Assembly: GCA_937941765.1 (NCBI GenBank)
Contig: CALDGQ010000102.1
Location: 30,156 to 94,155, forward strand
Direction of reading: 5' to 3'
DNA from: an uncultured Saprospiraceae bacterium
GTDB taxonomy: Bacteria; Bacteroidota; Bacteroidia; Chitinophagales; Saprospiraceae
DNA length: 64,000 bases
A model generated the notes under the pieces. It was not told the origin of the DNA. It saw only the letters and a program-made list of their open reading frames with translations, and searched no databases. The position numbers were made by a program, and so were the translations under genes. Every line of letters begins with the position of its first letter. Positions within the stretch are counted from its first letter, which is position 1. Of this stretch, positions 15,919 to 24,752 are shown one piece after another.

Positions 15919-16648
15919 GTTAACTGATATGTCATCCATTAAGGAATTAAATTGGGACAGTAATTTTTTCGATTTAAAGGTGGGTGAATTAATTCTTAAC
16001 GAACCCAATGTTGATTGGAGGTCACTTTACGAAGATGGGAGCAAAGAGCAATTCCAACTAATTTATATAAAGTCCCAAACTGAAATTGGGAGTTTTGATA
16101 TACCAGCTGATTATGAAATAAAGTTGGTCGATAAGAAAATCACTTTTGCAATTAATTTGCAACAACAGTCCAAAGAAACTAGTAATAAGAATATCAACTC
16201 TTTTGGAATTTATGAATCGGTAAGTGATGAATTAAAGGAGCTTTCGATTTTAGCTGGTCAACATTCTAGATTCTATGTTGATGATCGCATCGATGAAGCT
16301 AAATTTGAAACGCTATATAAACTATGGATAGAAAATTCTGTAAATCGAACTTTCGCAGATGAAGTGTTAGTTTATAGAGAAAATCTAGGTGAGATATTAG
16401 GCTTGATTACAATTCAGTTAAAAGAGGATTTTGCAAATATCGGCCTATTGAGTGTGAATAAAAATCAGCAGGGTAAAGGAATTGGTTCAGCACTCATGAA
16501 TGCTGCTTTTTCATTTGCAACAGAAAAGAAAATTAGTCAATTAGAAGTAGTTACACAGCTCGATAATATTGATGCTTGCGGTTTTTACAAGAAAAATGGC
16601 TTTGCAAAAAAGTCATTAGAATATATATATCATTTTTGGTTAAAATAA
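15911..16648 (+). CDS. wecD: GNAT acetyltransferase, WecD-like (TDP-Fuc4N acetyltransferase)
   Basis: Predicted to N-acetylate TDP-4-amino-4,6-dideoxygalactose to TDP-Fuc4NAc using acetyl-CoA. The N-terminal half begins with IKELNWDSNFFDLKVGEL, resembling WecD/RffC. The C-terminal GNAT domain shows the acetyl-CoA loop NQQGKGIGSALM and the terminal YKKNGFAKKSLEYIYHFWL pattern. The start is uncertain: ATG 15911 overlaps the previous gene by 8 bases, and ATG 15929 begins closer to homology. The WecE-like aminotransferase that would make its substrate follows 21 bases later, and the WecF-like transferase after that, so the trio supports the assignment more strongly than the sequence alone. Confidence 0.82.
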   Translation: MPKLTDMSSIKELNWDSNFFDLKVGELILNEPNVDWRSLYEDGSKEQFQLIYIKSQTEIGSFDIPADYEIKLVDKKITFAINLQQQSKETSNKNINSFGIYESVSDELKELSILAGQHSRFYVDDRIDEAKFETLYKLWIENSVNRTFADEVLVYRENLGEILGLITIQLKEDFANIGLLSVNKNQQGKGIGSALMNAAFSFATEKKISQLEVVTQLDNIDACGFYKKNGFAKKSLEYIYHFWLK

Positions 16649-16669
16649 TTCTAATAAAAAATTATCAGG

Positions 16670-17812
16670 ATGAAGATCCCATTTAACAGACCATTTTTAA
16701 CAGGAAAAGAAACAAGATATATCGAAGAAGCGGTTGCTTCTGGTAAAATATCTGGTGATGGAATGTTTACTCAAAAATGTCACCAATTCTTTGAAGAAAA
16801 ATTCAATTTCGGAAAAGCATTGTTAACAACTTCATGTACGGATGCTTTAGAAATGGCTGCACTGCTTATAAATGTACAGCCAGGTGATGAAATTATAATG
16901 CCTTCTTACACTTTTGTATCTACTGCAAATGCATTTGTTCTAAGAGGAGCAAAAATAATTTTCGCAGATAGTTCCGCCGAAAATCCGAATATTGACGCCC
17001 ATAAAATTGAAGCGTTAATTACGCCAAAAACTAAAGCGATCGTGCCAGTTCACTATGCTGGTGTTGCGTGCAATATGGAAGAGATTTTGGATTTAAGTAA
17101 ACATTTTAAATTGTTTGTTATCGAAGATGCAGCTCAAGCAATTGATTCTTATTTTAATGGAAAGCCATTGGGTGGGCTAGGAGACTTAGGAGCTTTCTCT
17201 TTTCATGAAACCAAAAATGTCATTGCAGGCGAAGGAGGATTGTTGGCAATCAATAATCCTAAATTCATGCAACGATCAGAAATTATTAGAGAAAAAGGTA
17301 CCAACCGATCTGCATTTTTTAGAGGAGAAGTAGATAAGTATGGTTGGGTAGATATTGGTTCTTCTTTTTTACCATCAGAAGTGATTGCAGCTTTCCTATT
17401 TGCGCAGCTGGAAAATTTAGAAAAAATTCAGAAAAAGCGTAGACAGATTTGGGATCGGTATCAAGAAGGGCTGCAACATCTTGCAGATAAAGGAATCGTT
17501 CGATTACCTTTTATCCCTGATTATGCCTCCAACAATGCACACATGTTTTACTTGGTTTTTGAAAAAATGGAACAGCGAACCAAAGTAATTAATGCTTTAA
17601 AAGCAAAAGGAATTTTGGCAGTGTTTCATTATTTATCTTTACATAAATCAAAATATTTTGGAAGTCAATACAATGGCGAAGAATTGAAATGGTCAGACCA
17701 TTACACAGAATGCTTATTGAGATTGCCAATGTTCTATGATTTAACAACGGACGAAGTTGACTTAATAATTGATACAATTAATCAAACAATTGATGCTAAA
17801 GTTCTTGTTTAG
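16670..17812 (+). CDS. wecE: TDP-4-keto-6-deoxyglucose transaminase (WecE)
   Basis: PLP-dependent aminotransferase of the DegT/DnrJ/EryC1/StrS family that converts TDP-4-keto-6-deoxy-D-glucose to TDP-4-amino-4,6-dideoxy-D-galactose. The 380 residues follow E. coli WecE almost throughout: LLTTSCTDALEMAALL, IIMPSYTFVSTANAFVLRG, VPVHYAGVACNMEE, SFHETKN with the PLP lysine, and IREKGTNRSAFFRGEVDKY. The length is the same as the E. coli enzyme. It sits between the wecD-like and wecF-like genes. The TDP-glucose synthase and dehydratase (RmlA/RmlB) needed upstream are not in the window and must be elsewhere. Confidence 0.95.
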   Translation: MKIPFNRPFLTGKETRYIEEAVASGKISGDGMFTQKCHQFFEEKFNFGKALLTTSCTDALEMAALLINVQPGDEIIMPSYTFVSTANAFVLRGAKIIFADSSAENPNIDAHKIEALITPKTKAIVPVHYAGVACNMEEILDLSKHFKLFVIEDAAQAIDSYFNGKPLGGLGDLGAFSFHETKNVIAGEGGLLAINNPKFMQRSEIIREKGTNRSAFFRGEVDKYGWVDIGSSFLPSEVIAAFLFAQLENLEKIQKKRRQIWDRYQEGLQHLADKGIVRLPFIPDYASNNAHMFYLVFEKMEQRTKVINALKAKGILAVFHYLSLHKSKYFGSQYNGEELKWSDHYTECLLRLPMFYDLTTDEVDLIIDTINQTIDAKVLV

Positions 17813-17850
17813 TTCTTTGAAATATTTGTCACGCTCAAGAAAAAAGGTTA

Positions 17851-19041
17851 GTGGGAATTAAAATTTTACATATAGCTCCTGATGATAAATTTATTTCGGC
17901 AGCGGACTATCTTTTTGAAAGCGCATTTCCAGAAGCTGAAAATCAATTTATTATTGTTAAGGAATTGGATGATGGACAAAAACTAAAACATGTCAAGTTA
18001 AAGGAAAACTATTCTTTAAAATACAACAACCAATTAGCGATAAAAGATTTAGCAAATGATATTTCTGATTATCAAATTGTTGTGCTTCATTTTTTATTGA
18101 AATTCAGTGTCGATTTAATTAATATAACTCCTTCCACAACCACGTTTCTGTGGATTATTTGGGGACGTGATATTTACGAAAGTGATTTGTTTGAATATAA
18201 ATTGTATGGAGATAAAACATACAAAAATTTTGTTGACAAAAGTTTTATCTACTCATCTTTGAGTAAAGTGAAAAGAGCATTTGGCGGAAACAAAAATGAG
18301 GCAGCAAATAGCTTAAAGAAAAAAGCCATTGAAAAAGTCAAATTGGTTGGAGCTCCATTCGCAGAAGAATTTCAATATTTTAAAGACCTTGGACTGTTTT
18401 CAGCTAACACTGAAATGACGAGATTCGTTTATTATCCTTTGGAGTTGGTTTTTAAAAACAATTTAGATCAAAGAGTAAGTGGAAATTCTATTCAGATTGG
18501 CAACTCTGCAACAGCTACTAATAATCATTTGGAAATTTTTGACTTGCTTAGTCAGTTTGATATAGAAGATAGAAAACTAATTGTTCCACTAAGTTATGGA
18601 GACAAAAAATATGGTGAGGCAATTGTAAAAGTAGGAGCCGAAAAATTTCAATCAAATTTCGTGGCATTAAAAGATTTTATGCCATTGGAAGAATATCAAA
18701 AACTGATGAGCCAATGCAGTATCGTGATAATGAACCATTATAGACAGCAGGCTTTTGGCAATATTTTATCCACATTGTGGATGGGAGCAAAAGTTTATTT
18801 GGATGAAGCTTCTACAATTTATCAGGCACTAAAAAGAATGGGTTGTTATATTTATTTAGTAAAAGACGACCTTCAACTTCATAATAAATCAGCGCTTCTT
18901 CCACTTTCAGAAGAACAAGTTGCACACAATAGAAAAATACTTTCTAATTTTTGTTCTACTCGAAGTATAGTGGATAATTTAAAAAACGATTTGACTCCTT
19001 ATTTGGAAAAACAATATGCTAGTATTAATGTCAAGAACTAG
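17851..19041 (+). CDS. wecF: Fuc4NAc transferase, WecF-like (GT56)
   Basis: Predicted to transfer Fuc4NAc from its TDP form onto a lipid-linked oligosaccharide. The 396 residues resemble WecF/RffT: IQIGNSATATNNHLEIF, IVPLSYGDKKYGEAIV, an EEYQKLMSQCSIVIM segment and HYRQQAFGNILSTLWMGAK. The start is GTG at 17851, preceded by an AAAAAAGG stretch; no ATG lies near enough to keep the N-terminal ILHIAPDDKF strand. It follows wecE by 38 bases, which completes a wecD-wecE-wecF block of the enterobacterial-common-antigen type. In E. coli the acceptor is GlcNAc-ManNAcA lipid; here it is unknown. Confidence 0.88.
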   Translation: MGIKILHIAPDDKFISAADYLFESAFPEAENQFIIVKELDDGQKLKHVKLKENYSLKYNNQLAIKDLANDISDYQIVVLHFLLKFSVDLINITPSTTTFLWIIWGRDIYESDLFEYKLYGDKTYKNFVDKSFIYSSLSKVKRAFGGNKNEAANSLKKKAIEKVKLVGAPFAEEFQYFKDLGLFSANTEMTRFVYYPLELVFKNNLDQRVSGNSIQIGNSATATNNHLEIFDLLSQFDIEDRKLIVPLSYGDKKYGEAIVKVGAEKFQSNFVALKDFMPLEEYQKLMSQCSIVIMNHYRQQAFGNILSTLWMGAKVYLDEASTIYQALKRMGCYIYLVKDDLQLHNKSALLPLSEEQVAHNRKILSNFCSTRSIVDNLKNDLTPYLEKQYASINVKN

Positions 19042-19148
19042 AATTCGCAAAAACTTTAACAATCAGCAGACGCTTCATTGTTTAGTTTATGATGGTGTGC
19101 GACTTTTAATATTTTGATATACGGTCTCAATTATATTAATCCAAGAAA

Positions 19149-20447
19149 TTGAATATAGGAGACGAAGCAAAAAAAGGAGTTAAATGGACTTCGATTGCAA
19201 AAATAGTTTTAGCAGCCGTTGCAATTTTAAAAATTTCCGTATTGACCCGCTTTCTAGAAACAGAAGCATTTGGTCAAATGGCTTTGGCACTTTTTGTAAT
19301 GGGGTTCGTTGGGCTTTTTATGGACATGGGATTGAGCTCAGCAATCTTACACAAACAAAATATTGACAAAAAAACTTATAGTAGTTTGTATTGGCTTAAT
19401 TGCCTGTTTAGCATCATACTATATTTGATTGTCTTTTTTTTATCCAGTTATATTGCTATGTTTTACAATGATGAGGAACTCGGTTTGCTCATTAAGTTAA
19501 TTGGATTAGGTTTAATTTTGTCTGCACTTGGTCGTCAATACAAAACGATCGAACAAAAAAATCTGAATTTTAAATTAATCTCTTTAATAGAAATTTGGAG
19601 TGCTGTTCTTTCTTTAGTTCTCGCAATTATTTTAGCAATTTATGGGTATGGAGTATATGCATTGGTTTTTTCCGTACTCTTCCAACAATTTGTTAGCAAC
19701 ATAAGTTTTTTATTTTTTGGTGCTAGAAAACACGGATTGCTTTTTCATTTCTCATATCCTGAGACACGGCCATTTTTGAAAATTGGCATTTATGAAGTAA
19801 TGAGTAATGCGATTAACTACTTTAGTAGAGACATAGATATTATGCTGATTGGAAAATTTTTAGGAACTGAAGTTCTTGGTGGATATAGCCTTGCTAAACA
19901 ATTAGTCTTTAAACCTTTACTGATTATAAACCCAATCATAACTCAAATTGCAACGCCATTGTTAGCAAAAATTCAAGAAAATAAAGAAGCTTTAAAAAGT
20001 AATTTTTTGAAAATTTTGTCAATAATAAGTACGATAAATATTCCTGCTTATTTTTTACTAATAATATTTGCTACTCCGGTAGTCCAAATTTTATACGGGA
20101 ATGCATATTTGGATATCGTTCCTGTTGTTCGTATCCTGTCAATTTATGTGTTCTTGCGAGCATTAGGAAATCCAGTAGGAAGTTTACTAATCGCGCTAGG
20201 AAGAACGGATATCGGTTTTCAATGGAACCTAATGGTTTTATTTATCACTCCAATTATGGTTTATGCAGGTTCATTTTTTGGAACGATGGGAGTAGCCATT
20301 TCATTAACAATTTGTATGATATTACTATTCATTCCTGCTTGGAGGTTTATGATTTATAGTGTTACAGGAATATCGTTGAAAGAATATATGAATGCGCTTA
20401 TTCCGAATTTGCAGTTTATTAAAGGTTATTTTAATTACAAGAATTAG
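19149..20447 (+). CDS. wzx: Wzx-type polysaccharide flippase
   Basis: Multi-spanning MOP/PST-superfamily transporter predicted to flip undecaprenyl-linked repeat units to the periplasmic face. The 432 residues contain about 12 hydrophobic segments and the family opening GVKWTSIAKIVLAAVAILKISVLTRFL, followed by EAFGQMALALFVMGFVGLF with a DMGLSSAIL loop. The start is TTG at 19149 (MNIGDEAKKGVKW); no in-frame ATG precedes the homology. The 107-base gap before it holds no clear signal. It is somewhat shorter than typical WzxC proteins (about 480) at the C-terminus. A Wzm/Wzt exporter is also encoded 2 kb downstream, so two export routes exist. Confidence 0.9.
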   Translation: MNIGDEAKKGVKWTSIAKIVLAAVAILKISVLTRFLETEAFGQMALALFVMGFVGLFMDMGLSSAILHKQNIDKKTYSSLYWLNCLFSIILYLIVFFLSSYIAMFYNDEELGLLIKLIGLGLILSALGRQYKTIEQKNLNFKLISLIEIWSAVLSLVLAIILAIYGYGVYALVFSVLFQQFVSNISFLFFGARKHGLLFHFSYPETRPFLKIGIYEVMSNAINYFSRDIDIMLIGKFLGTEVLGGYSLAKQLVFKPLLIINPIITQIATPLLAKIQENKEALKSNFLKILSIISTINIPAYFLLIIFATPVVQILYGNAYLDIVPVVRILSIYVFLRALGNPVGSLLIALGRTDIGFQWNLMVLFITPIMVYAGSFFGTMGVAISLTICMILLFIPAWRFMIYSVTGISLKEYMNALIPNLQFIKGYFNYKN

Positions 20448-20471
20448 ATAACTAGTTAAATTTAAAACAAC

Positions 20472-21605
20472 ATGATCGCAAGAAAAATACAAATGGTTGA
20501 CTTAGGTAGCCAATACCAAAACATCGCCAAAGAAATTGATGAAAGTGTTTTGGCAGTTGTACGTTCAACACAATACATTAATGGTCCGGCTGTAAAATCA
20601 TTCAATAAAAATCTTGCAGACTACTTAAAAGTAAACCATGTCATGGGATGCGCTAATGGTACAGATGCGTTACAAATTGCATTGATGGCACTAGGATTGA
20701 AAAGAGGAGATGAAGTAATTGTGCCAGCATTTACCTATGCAGCTACAGCTGAAGTAATTGGATTGTTACAATTGTCACCAGTCATGATTGATGTTGATCC
20801 AGATACTTTTAATACAACCGCTGAGTTGATAGAGAAAGCGATTACACCAAAAACAAAAGCAATTGTGCCTGTCCACTTGTTTGGACAAAGTACAGATATG
20901 GAAGATATATTGGCACTCGCCAAAGCGCATAATTTATTCATCATCGAAGACAATGCTCAAGCTATCGGCGCAGATTATACTTTCAAAGATGGTACGGTGA
21001 AGAAAACAGGGACCATGGGACATGTAGGTTGTACGTCCTTCTTTCCTTCGAAAAATTTAGGTGCCTATGGAGACGGAGGAGCCATGTTTTGTAATGACGA
21101 TGAAATTGCCGATAACTTAAAAATGATCGCCAACCACGGTCAAAAGAAAAGATATTATCACGATGTTATTGGTGTAAATTCTAGATTAGACTCAATACAA
21201 GCTGCTATCCTTGATATTAAATTGAGACATCTAGATCAGTATTCTTCCAATAGAGCACAGGTTGCTAAAACATACGATGAAGGATTTGAATCCGTGGCTG
21301 CATTGCAAACACCCAAAAGGCAACACAATTCAACACATGTTTTTCATCAATATACTTTAAGGGTTAAAAATGGAAAACGAAATGAATTACAACAATATTT
21401 AGCCGAAAAGGAAATACCTTCCATGATTTATTATCCAATTCCACTTTATAAGCAAGATGCTTTTAAAGAATTTTATAATAGTTCTCAAGGTTTGCCAGCA
21501 ACAGAAATTTTAAGTGACCAAGTTATTTCACTACCAATTCATACAGAAATGAAATCGGATGTACAAGGGTATATCATCGATAGTGTGAAATCATTTTTTA
21601 AATAG
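20472..21605 (+). CDS. wbpE: UDP-3-keto-GlcNAcA aminotransferase (WbpE/WlbC type)
   Basis: PLP-dependent aminotransferase predicted to convert UDP-2-acetamido-3-keto-glucuronate to the 3-amino sugar. In 377 residues it shows YINGPAVKSFNKNLADYL, GCANGTDALQIALMALGL, PAFTYAATAEVIGLL, IIEDNAQAIGADY, and the PLP-lysine motif FFPSKNLGAYGDGGA followed by IANHGQKKRYYH and INSRLDSIQAAIL-like VNSRLDSIQAAIL. These fit WbpE/WlbC rather than WecE. It is next to the WlbA/WbpB-like oxidoreductase that makes its substrate. The two enzymes are known in Pseudomonas and Bordetella to work as a coupled pair. Confidence 0.92.
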   Translation: MIARKIQMVDLGSQYQNIAKEIDESVLAVVRSTQYINGPAVKSFNKNLADYLKVNHVMGCANGTDALQIALMALGLKRGDEVIVPAFTYAATAEVIGLLQLSPVMIDVDPDTFNTTAELIEKAITPKTKAIVPVHLFGQSTDMEDILALAKAHNLFIIEDNAQAIGADYTFKDGTVKKTGTMGHVGCTSFFPSKNLGAYGDGGAMFCNDDEIADNLKMIANHGQKKRYYHDVIGVNSRLDSIQAAILDIKLRHLDQYSSNRAQVAKTYDEGFESVAALQTPKRQHNSTHVFHQYTLRVKNGKRNELQQYLAEKEIPSMIYYPIPLYKQDAFKEFYNSSQGLPATEILSDQVISLPIHTEMKSDVQGYIIDSVKSFFK

Positions 21606-21634
21606 CTAGACTAGATTAAAAGACCAAAATCAAT

Positions 21635-22600
21635 TTGCACAAATTTGCACTTATAGGAGCAGCAGGGTATGTCGCACCCAGACACATGAAAGCGATAAAA
21701 GATACTAACAATGAAATTGTAGCTGCACTGGATAAATTTGATTCAGTTGGTATCATCGATAGCTATTTTCCCAAAGCTGCTTTCTTTACTGAATTTGAAA
21801 GATTCGATCGGCATATTGAAAAAATAAAAGGAAACGGAACTCCACTAGACTATGTTAGTATCTGTTCTCCAAATTATCTACATGATGCACACATCCGTTT
21901 CGGATTAAGACATCAAGCAGATGTTATTTGCGAAAAACCTATTGTCCTCAATCCTTGGAATATTGATTCACTCGAAAAAATTGAAAAAGAAACGGGTAAG
22001 GACATTTACAATATTCTCCAGCTTCGATTACACCCAAGTGTCATTGAATTGAAAAATAAAATTGACAACGGTCCAAAAGATAAAATTTATGATATCGATT
22101 TATCTTACCTAACTTCTAGAGGCAATTGGTATTATGCAAGTTGGAAAGGAGATATCGAAAAATCAGGTGGCATTGCTACTAATATTGGTGTTCATTTTTT
22201 TGATATGCTGAGTTGGATATTTGGCGACGTGCAAAAGAGTGAAGTACATATTCACAATCATGATAGAGCAGCTGGATATTTGGAGTTAAAACGTGCAAGA
22301 GTAAGATGGTTTCTTAGTATTAATTATAATACGATTCCAGAAAAAATTAAAACAGCTGGTGCACGTACCTACCGATCGTTGACAATCGAAGGCGAGGAAT
22401 TTGAATTCAGTGGTGGGTTTACAGAACTTCATACCAAGAGTTACAAAAAAATATTGTCTGGTGAAGGTTTTAGAATTGGTGAAGTAAGAAGAGCTATCGA
22501 AACTGTATATAATATTAGACAAGAGCATCCAATTGGGTTGAAAGGCAATTATCATCCTTTAGCTAAGACTCCTTTGGAACCGCATCCTTTTACGAAATAA
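21635..22600 (+). CDS. wbpB: UDP-GlcNAcA 3-oxidase/dehydrogenase (WlbA/WbpB)
   Basis: Gfo/Idh/MocA-family NAD-dependent oxidoreductase that oxidises C3 of UDP-GlcNAcA. The 321 residues are close to Bordetella WlbA: FALIGAAGYVAPRHMKAI at the N-terminus, LDYVSICSPNYLHDAHI, VICEKPIVL with the catalytic EKP, YNILQLRLHP, TSRGNWYYASWKGD and TNIGVHFFDML. The start must be TTG at 21635, because it gives M-H-K-F-A-L-I-G, exactly where WlbA starts, and the next ATG would delete the nucleotide-binding loop. This gives good evidence that TTG starts are used in this genome. It follows wbpE by 29 bases. Confidence 0.94.
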   Translation: MHKFALIGAAGYVAPRHMKAIKDTNNEIVAALDKFDSVGIIDSYFPKAAFFTEFERFDRHIEKIKGNGTPLDYVSICSPNYLHDAHIRFGLRHQADVICEKPIVLNPWNIDSLEKIEKETGKDIYNILQLRLHPSVIELKNKIDNGPKDKIYDIDLSYLTSRGNWYYASWKGDIEKSGGIATNIGVHFFDMLSWIFGDVQKSEVHIHNHDRAAGYLELKRARVRWFLSINYNTIPEKIKTAGARTYRSLTIEGEEFEFSGGFTELHTKSYKKILSGEGFRIGEVRRAIETVYNIRQEHPIGLKGNYHPLAKTPLEPHPFTK

Positions 22601-22621
22601 TTTCAAAATAGTAATACCTTA

Positions 22622-23446
22622 ATGAGTCAACGTTTAATAATAGAACCTAACAAAAGTATTCTAAATCTGAACTTAAAAGAAGTTTGGAATTATAGAGAAT
22701 TGTTATGGACACTTACTTACAGAGATTTAAGAATTAAGTATGCCCAAACAGCCATTGGTTTTACGTGGGCGTTTATCAATCCGGTTATTACCATTTTGAT
22801 ATTATCATTTGTATTTGGAACTGTTGCTAAAGTCGGTACAGGAAATTCTGAGATACCACATTTGTTATATACTACAGCTGGTATGTGTGGATGGACTTAC
22901 TTCTCTTCGTTGTTAAGTCAAGCTGGAAATTCAATTATTGGGGCTCAAGGTATGGTGAAGAAAATTTATTTTCCAAGGTTAATTATTCCGTTGTCCAAAG
23001 CGCTTACTGCATTTATAGACTTACTTGTAGTGCTGTTTTGCATCGCGCTTTTAATGCTTTATTACCAAATTTTACCGGCATCAAGTCTAATATATTTGCC
23101 ATTCTTTTTAGGAGTTGCTGTTATTTCTGGTTTAGCTGGTGGTATTTGGATGAGTGCATTGACTGTTAGATATCGTGATTTTGTTCAGATTACACCACTC
23201 TTATTACGAGTTGGAATGTATGCAACACCTATTGCATTTCCTGCTTCTGCAGTACCAGAAAAATATCAATTACTATTTTACTTAAATCCAATGGCAGGAG
23301 TAGTTGAAGGAGTACGTTGGTCCATACTAGGTGGTGATCCTCCAAGCAGTTATATTTATGTTTCTTTCGCAATTATATTGTTGTTTCTAATATTCGGTGT
23401 TTTTTATTTTAATAATGTACAAAGAAAGATGGCTGATATTTTATAG
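22622..23446 (+). CDS. wzm: polysaccharide ABC exporter permease (Wzm)
   Basis: Inner-membrane permease of an ABC-2 exporter for lipid-linked polysaccharide. The 274 residues have a cytoplasmic N-terminal helix (LKEVWNYRELLWTLTYRDLRI), the FTWAFINPVITILI first membrane segment, about six membrane spans, and the conserved VRYRDFVQITPLLLRVGMY and FYLNPMAGVVEGVRW motifs. It is followed after 17 bases by the ATP-binding subunit. Permeases of this type export complete chains, unlike the Wzx flippase also present in this locus. Confidence 0.95.
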   Translation: MSQRLIIEPNKSILNLNLKEVWNYRELLWTLTYRDLRIKYAQTAIGFTWAFINPVITILILSFVFGTVAKVGTGNSEIPHLLYTTAGMCGWTYFSSLLSQAGNSIIGAQGMVKKIYFPRLIIPLSKALTAFIDLLVVLFCIALLMLYYQILPASSLIYLPFFLGVAVISGLAGGIWMSALTVRYRDFVQITPLLLRVGMYATPIAFPASAVPEKYQLLFYLNPMAGVVEGVRWSILGGDPPSSYIYVSFAIILLFLIFGVFYFNNVQRKMADIL

Positions 23447-23463
23447 TCTAAAGATTAAGTTTA

Positions 23464-24750
23464 ATGAATGATTTATTAATACAAAAAAAAGTGATCCAAA
23501 ATACGACTGACGATAACTTGGCAATTCGTGTAGAGCATGTTTCAAAAAAATATGAGCTAGGTATGTTGGCGTCCGGAACACTTTATCATACGATTTGGAA
23601 TACGCTGGATAGGCTTAGAGGTCGTAATAAAAGAAGTGCACAAGAAGACAACGAGTTTTGGGCTTTAAAGGATATCAATTTCGAAATCAAACGCGGAGAA
23701 GTGATTGGCATAATTGGTCGGAATGGTGCTGGAAAAAGTACATTGCTAAAAGTCTTATCTCGAATAACTGAACCTAGTTCTGGTAGAATCACTATAAACG
23801 GAAGGATCGCTTCACTTCTGGAAGTTGGAACTGGATTTCATCCTGAATTATCTGGTAGAGAAAACATTTTCCTAAACGGCTCTATCCTTGGAATGACTCG
23901 CCAAGAAATAAAATCAAAATTTGATGAAATCGTAGATTTTTCTGGCGTCGAAAAATTTCTAGATACACCAGTGAAAAGATATTCATCTGGTATGTATGTA
24001 AGACTGGCGTTTGCGGTAGCAGCACATTTAGAACCAGAAATTCTAATCATTGATGAAGTCTTAAGTGTTGGTGACGCTGAATTTCAAAAAAAGTGTATTG
24101 GTAAAATGGAAGGCGTTGCCAAAAGTGGTAGAACCGTTCTCTTTGTAAGCCACAATATGGGCGCAGTAAAAACATTGACCTCTAAATCAATCTTACTCTC
24201 GGAAGGTAAACTAATTGACTATGACAAAACCAACATCATAATAAACAAGTATCTAACTTCCTTTGCAGGCAATCAATCCTCTATGTTTTCACCATTACCA
24301 AAAAACAGAAAAGGATCGCAAGCTGCTTCATTTAAAGATATATTTATAACAAATGGAGCAAATGAAAGAATACATAGTATCATCAGCGGAATTAAAGTCG
24401 AGATACATTTCATTATAAATAATAACACTAAAAGTACGTTAGAGCAATGCTCTATAGGATTTGGTCTTTTCTCATTAGAAAACAACATGTTATTTGCTTT
24501 AAAAAATGATGTGATTGGAAAGTATTTTGACGTTAGACCAGGTGAAAATGAGTTTGTTGTAACACTGGAAAAATGGCCGACTTCAGGTGGAGTACTAAAA
24601 TATAATGTTATTCTAAACAAAGGATTAGAAACTTTAGATTGGATACAAGAATGTGGTACTATTGATGTTGACACCGGTGATTTTTATGGCACCGGTAAAG
24701 TGCCAGCAGGTAATTCTCAAATTGTCTTAGTAGAACAGAAATGGCATTAA
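23464..24750 (+). CDS. wzt: polysaccharide ABC exporter ATPase with Wzt C-terminal domain
   Basis: ATP-binding subunit of the exporter, partner of Wzm. The nucleotide-binding domain (about 20-255) has Walker A GRNGAGKST, signature YSSGMYVRLAFAVA, Walker B ILIIDEV and the switch FVSHN. A separate C-terminal domain of about 160 residues (265-425) resembles the Wzt carbohydrate-binding beta-sandwich, which in E. coli O9a recognises the capped non-reducing end of the chain. The stop codon overlaps the next gene, which encodes a kinase/methyltransferase-containing protein, the enzyme type that makes such a cap. The long ATPase form and this neighbour support cap-dependent export. Confidence 0.94.
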   Translation: MNDLLIQKKVIQNTTDDNLAIRVEHVSKKYELGMLASGTLYHTIWNTLDRLRGRNKRSAQEDNEFWALKDINFEIKRGEVIGIIGRNGAGKSTLLKVLSRITEPSSGRITINGRIASLLEVGTGFHPELSGRENIFLNGSILGMTRQEIKSKFDEIVDFSGVEKFLDTPVKRYSSGMYVRLAFAVAAHLEPEILIIDEVLSVGDAEFQKKCIGKMEGVAKSGRTVLFVSHNMGAVKTLTSKSILLSEGKLIDYDKTNIIINKYLTSFAGNQSSMFSPLPKNRKGSQAASFKDIFITNGANERIHSIISGIKVEIHFIINNNTKSTLEQCSIGFGLFSLENNMLFALKNDVIGKYFDVRPGENEFVVTLEKWPTSGGVLKYNVILNKGLETLDWIQECGTIDVDTGDFYGTGKVPAGNSQIVLVEQKWH

Positions 24751-24752
24751 TT

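Noticed and set aside
24273..24674. Antisense frame of 133 codons in the wzt C-terminal domain
   Set aside because: No homology is visible, and the plus strand encodes a coherent Wzt C-terminal domain.
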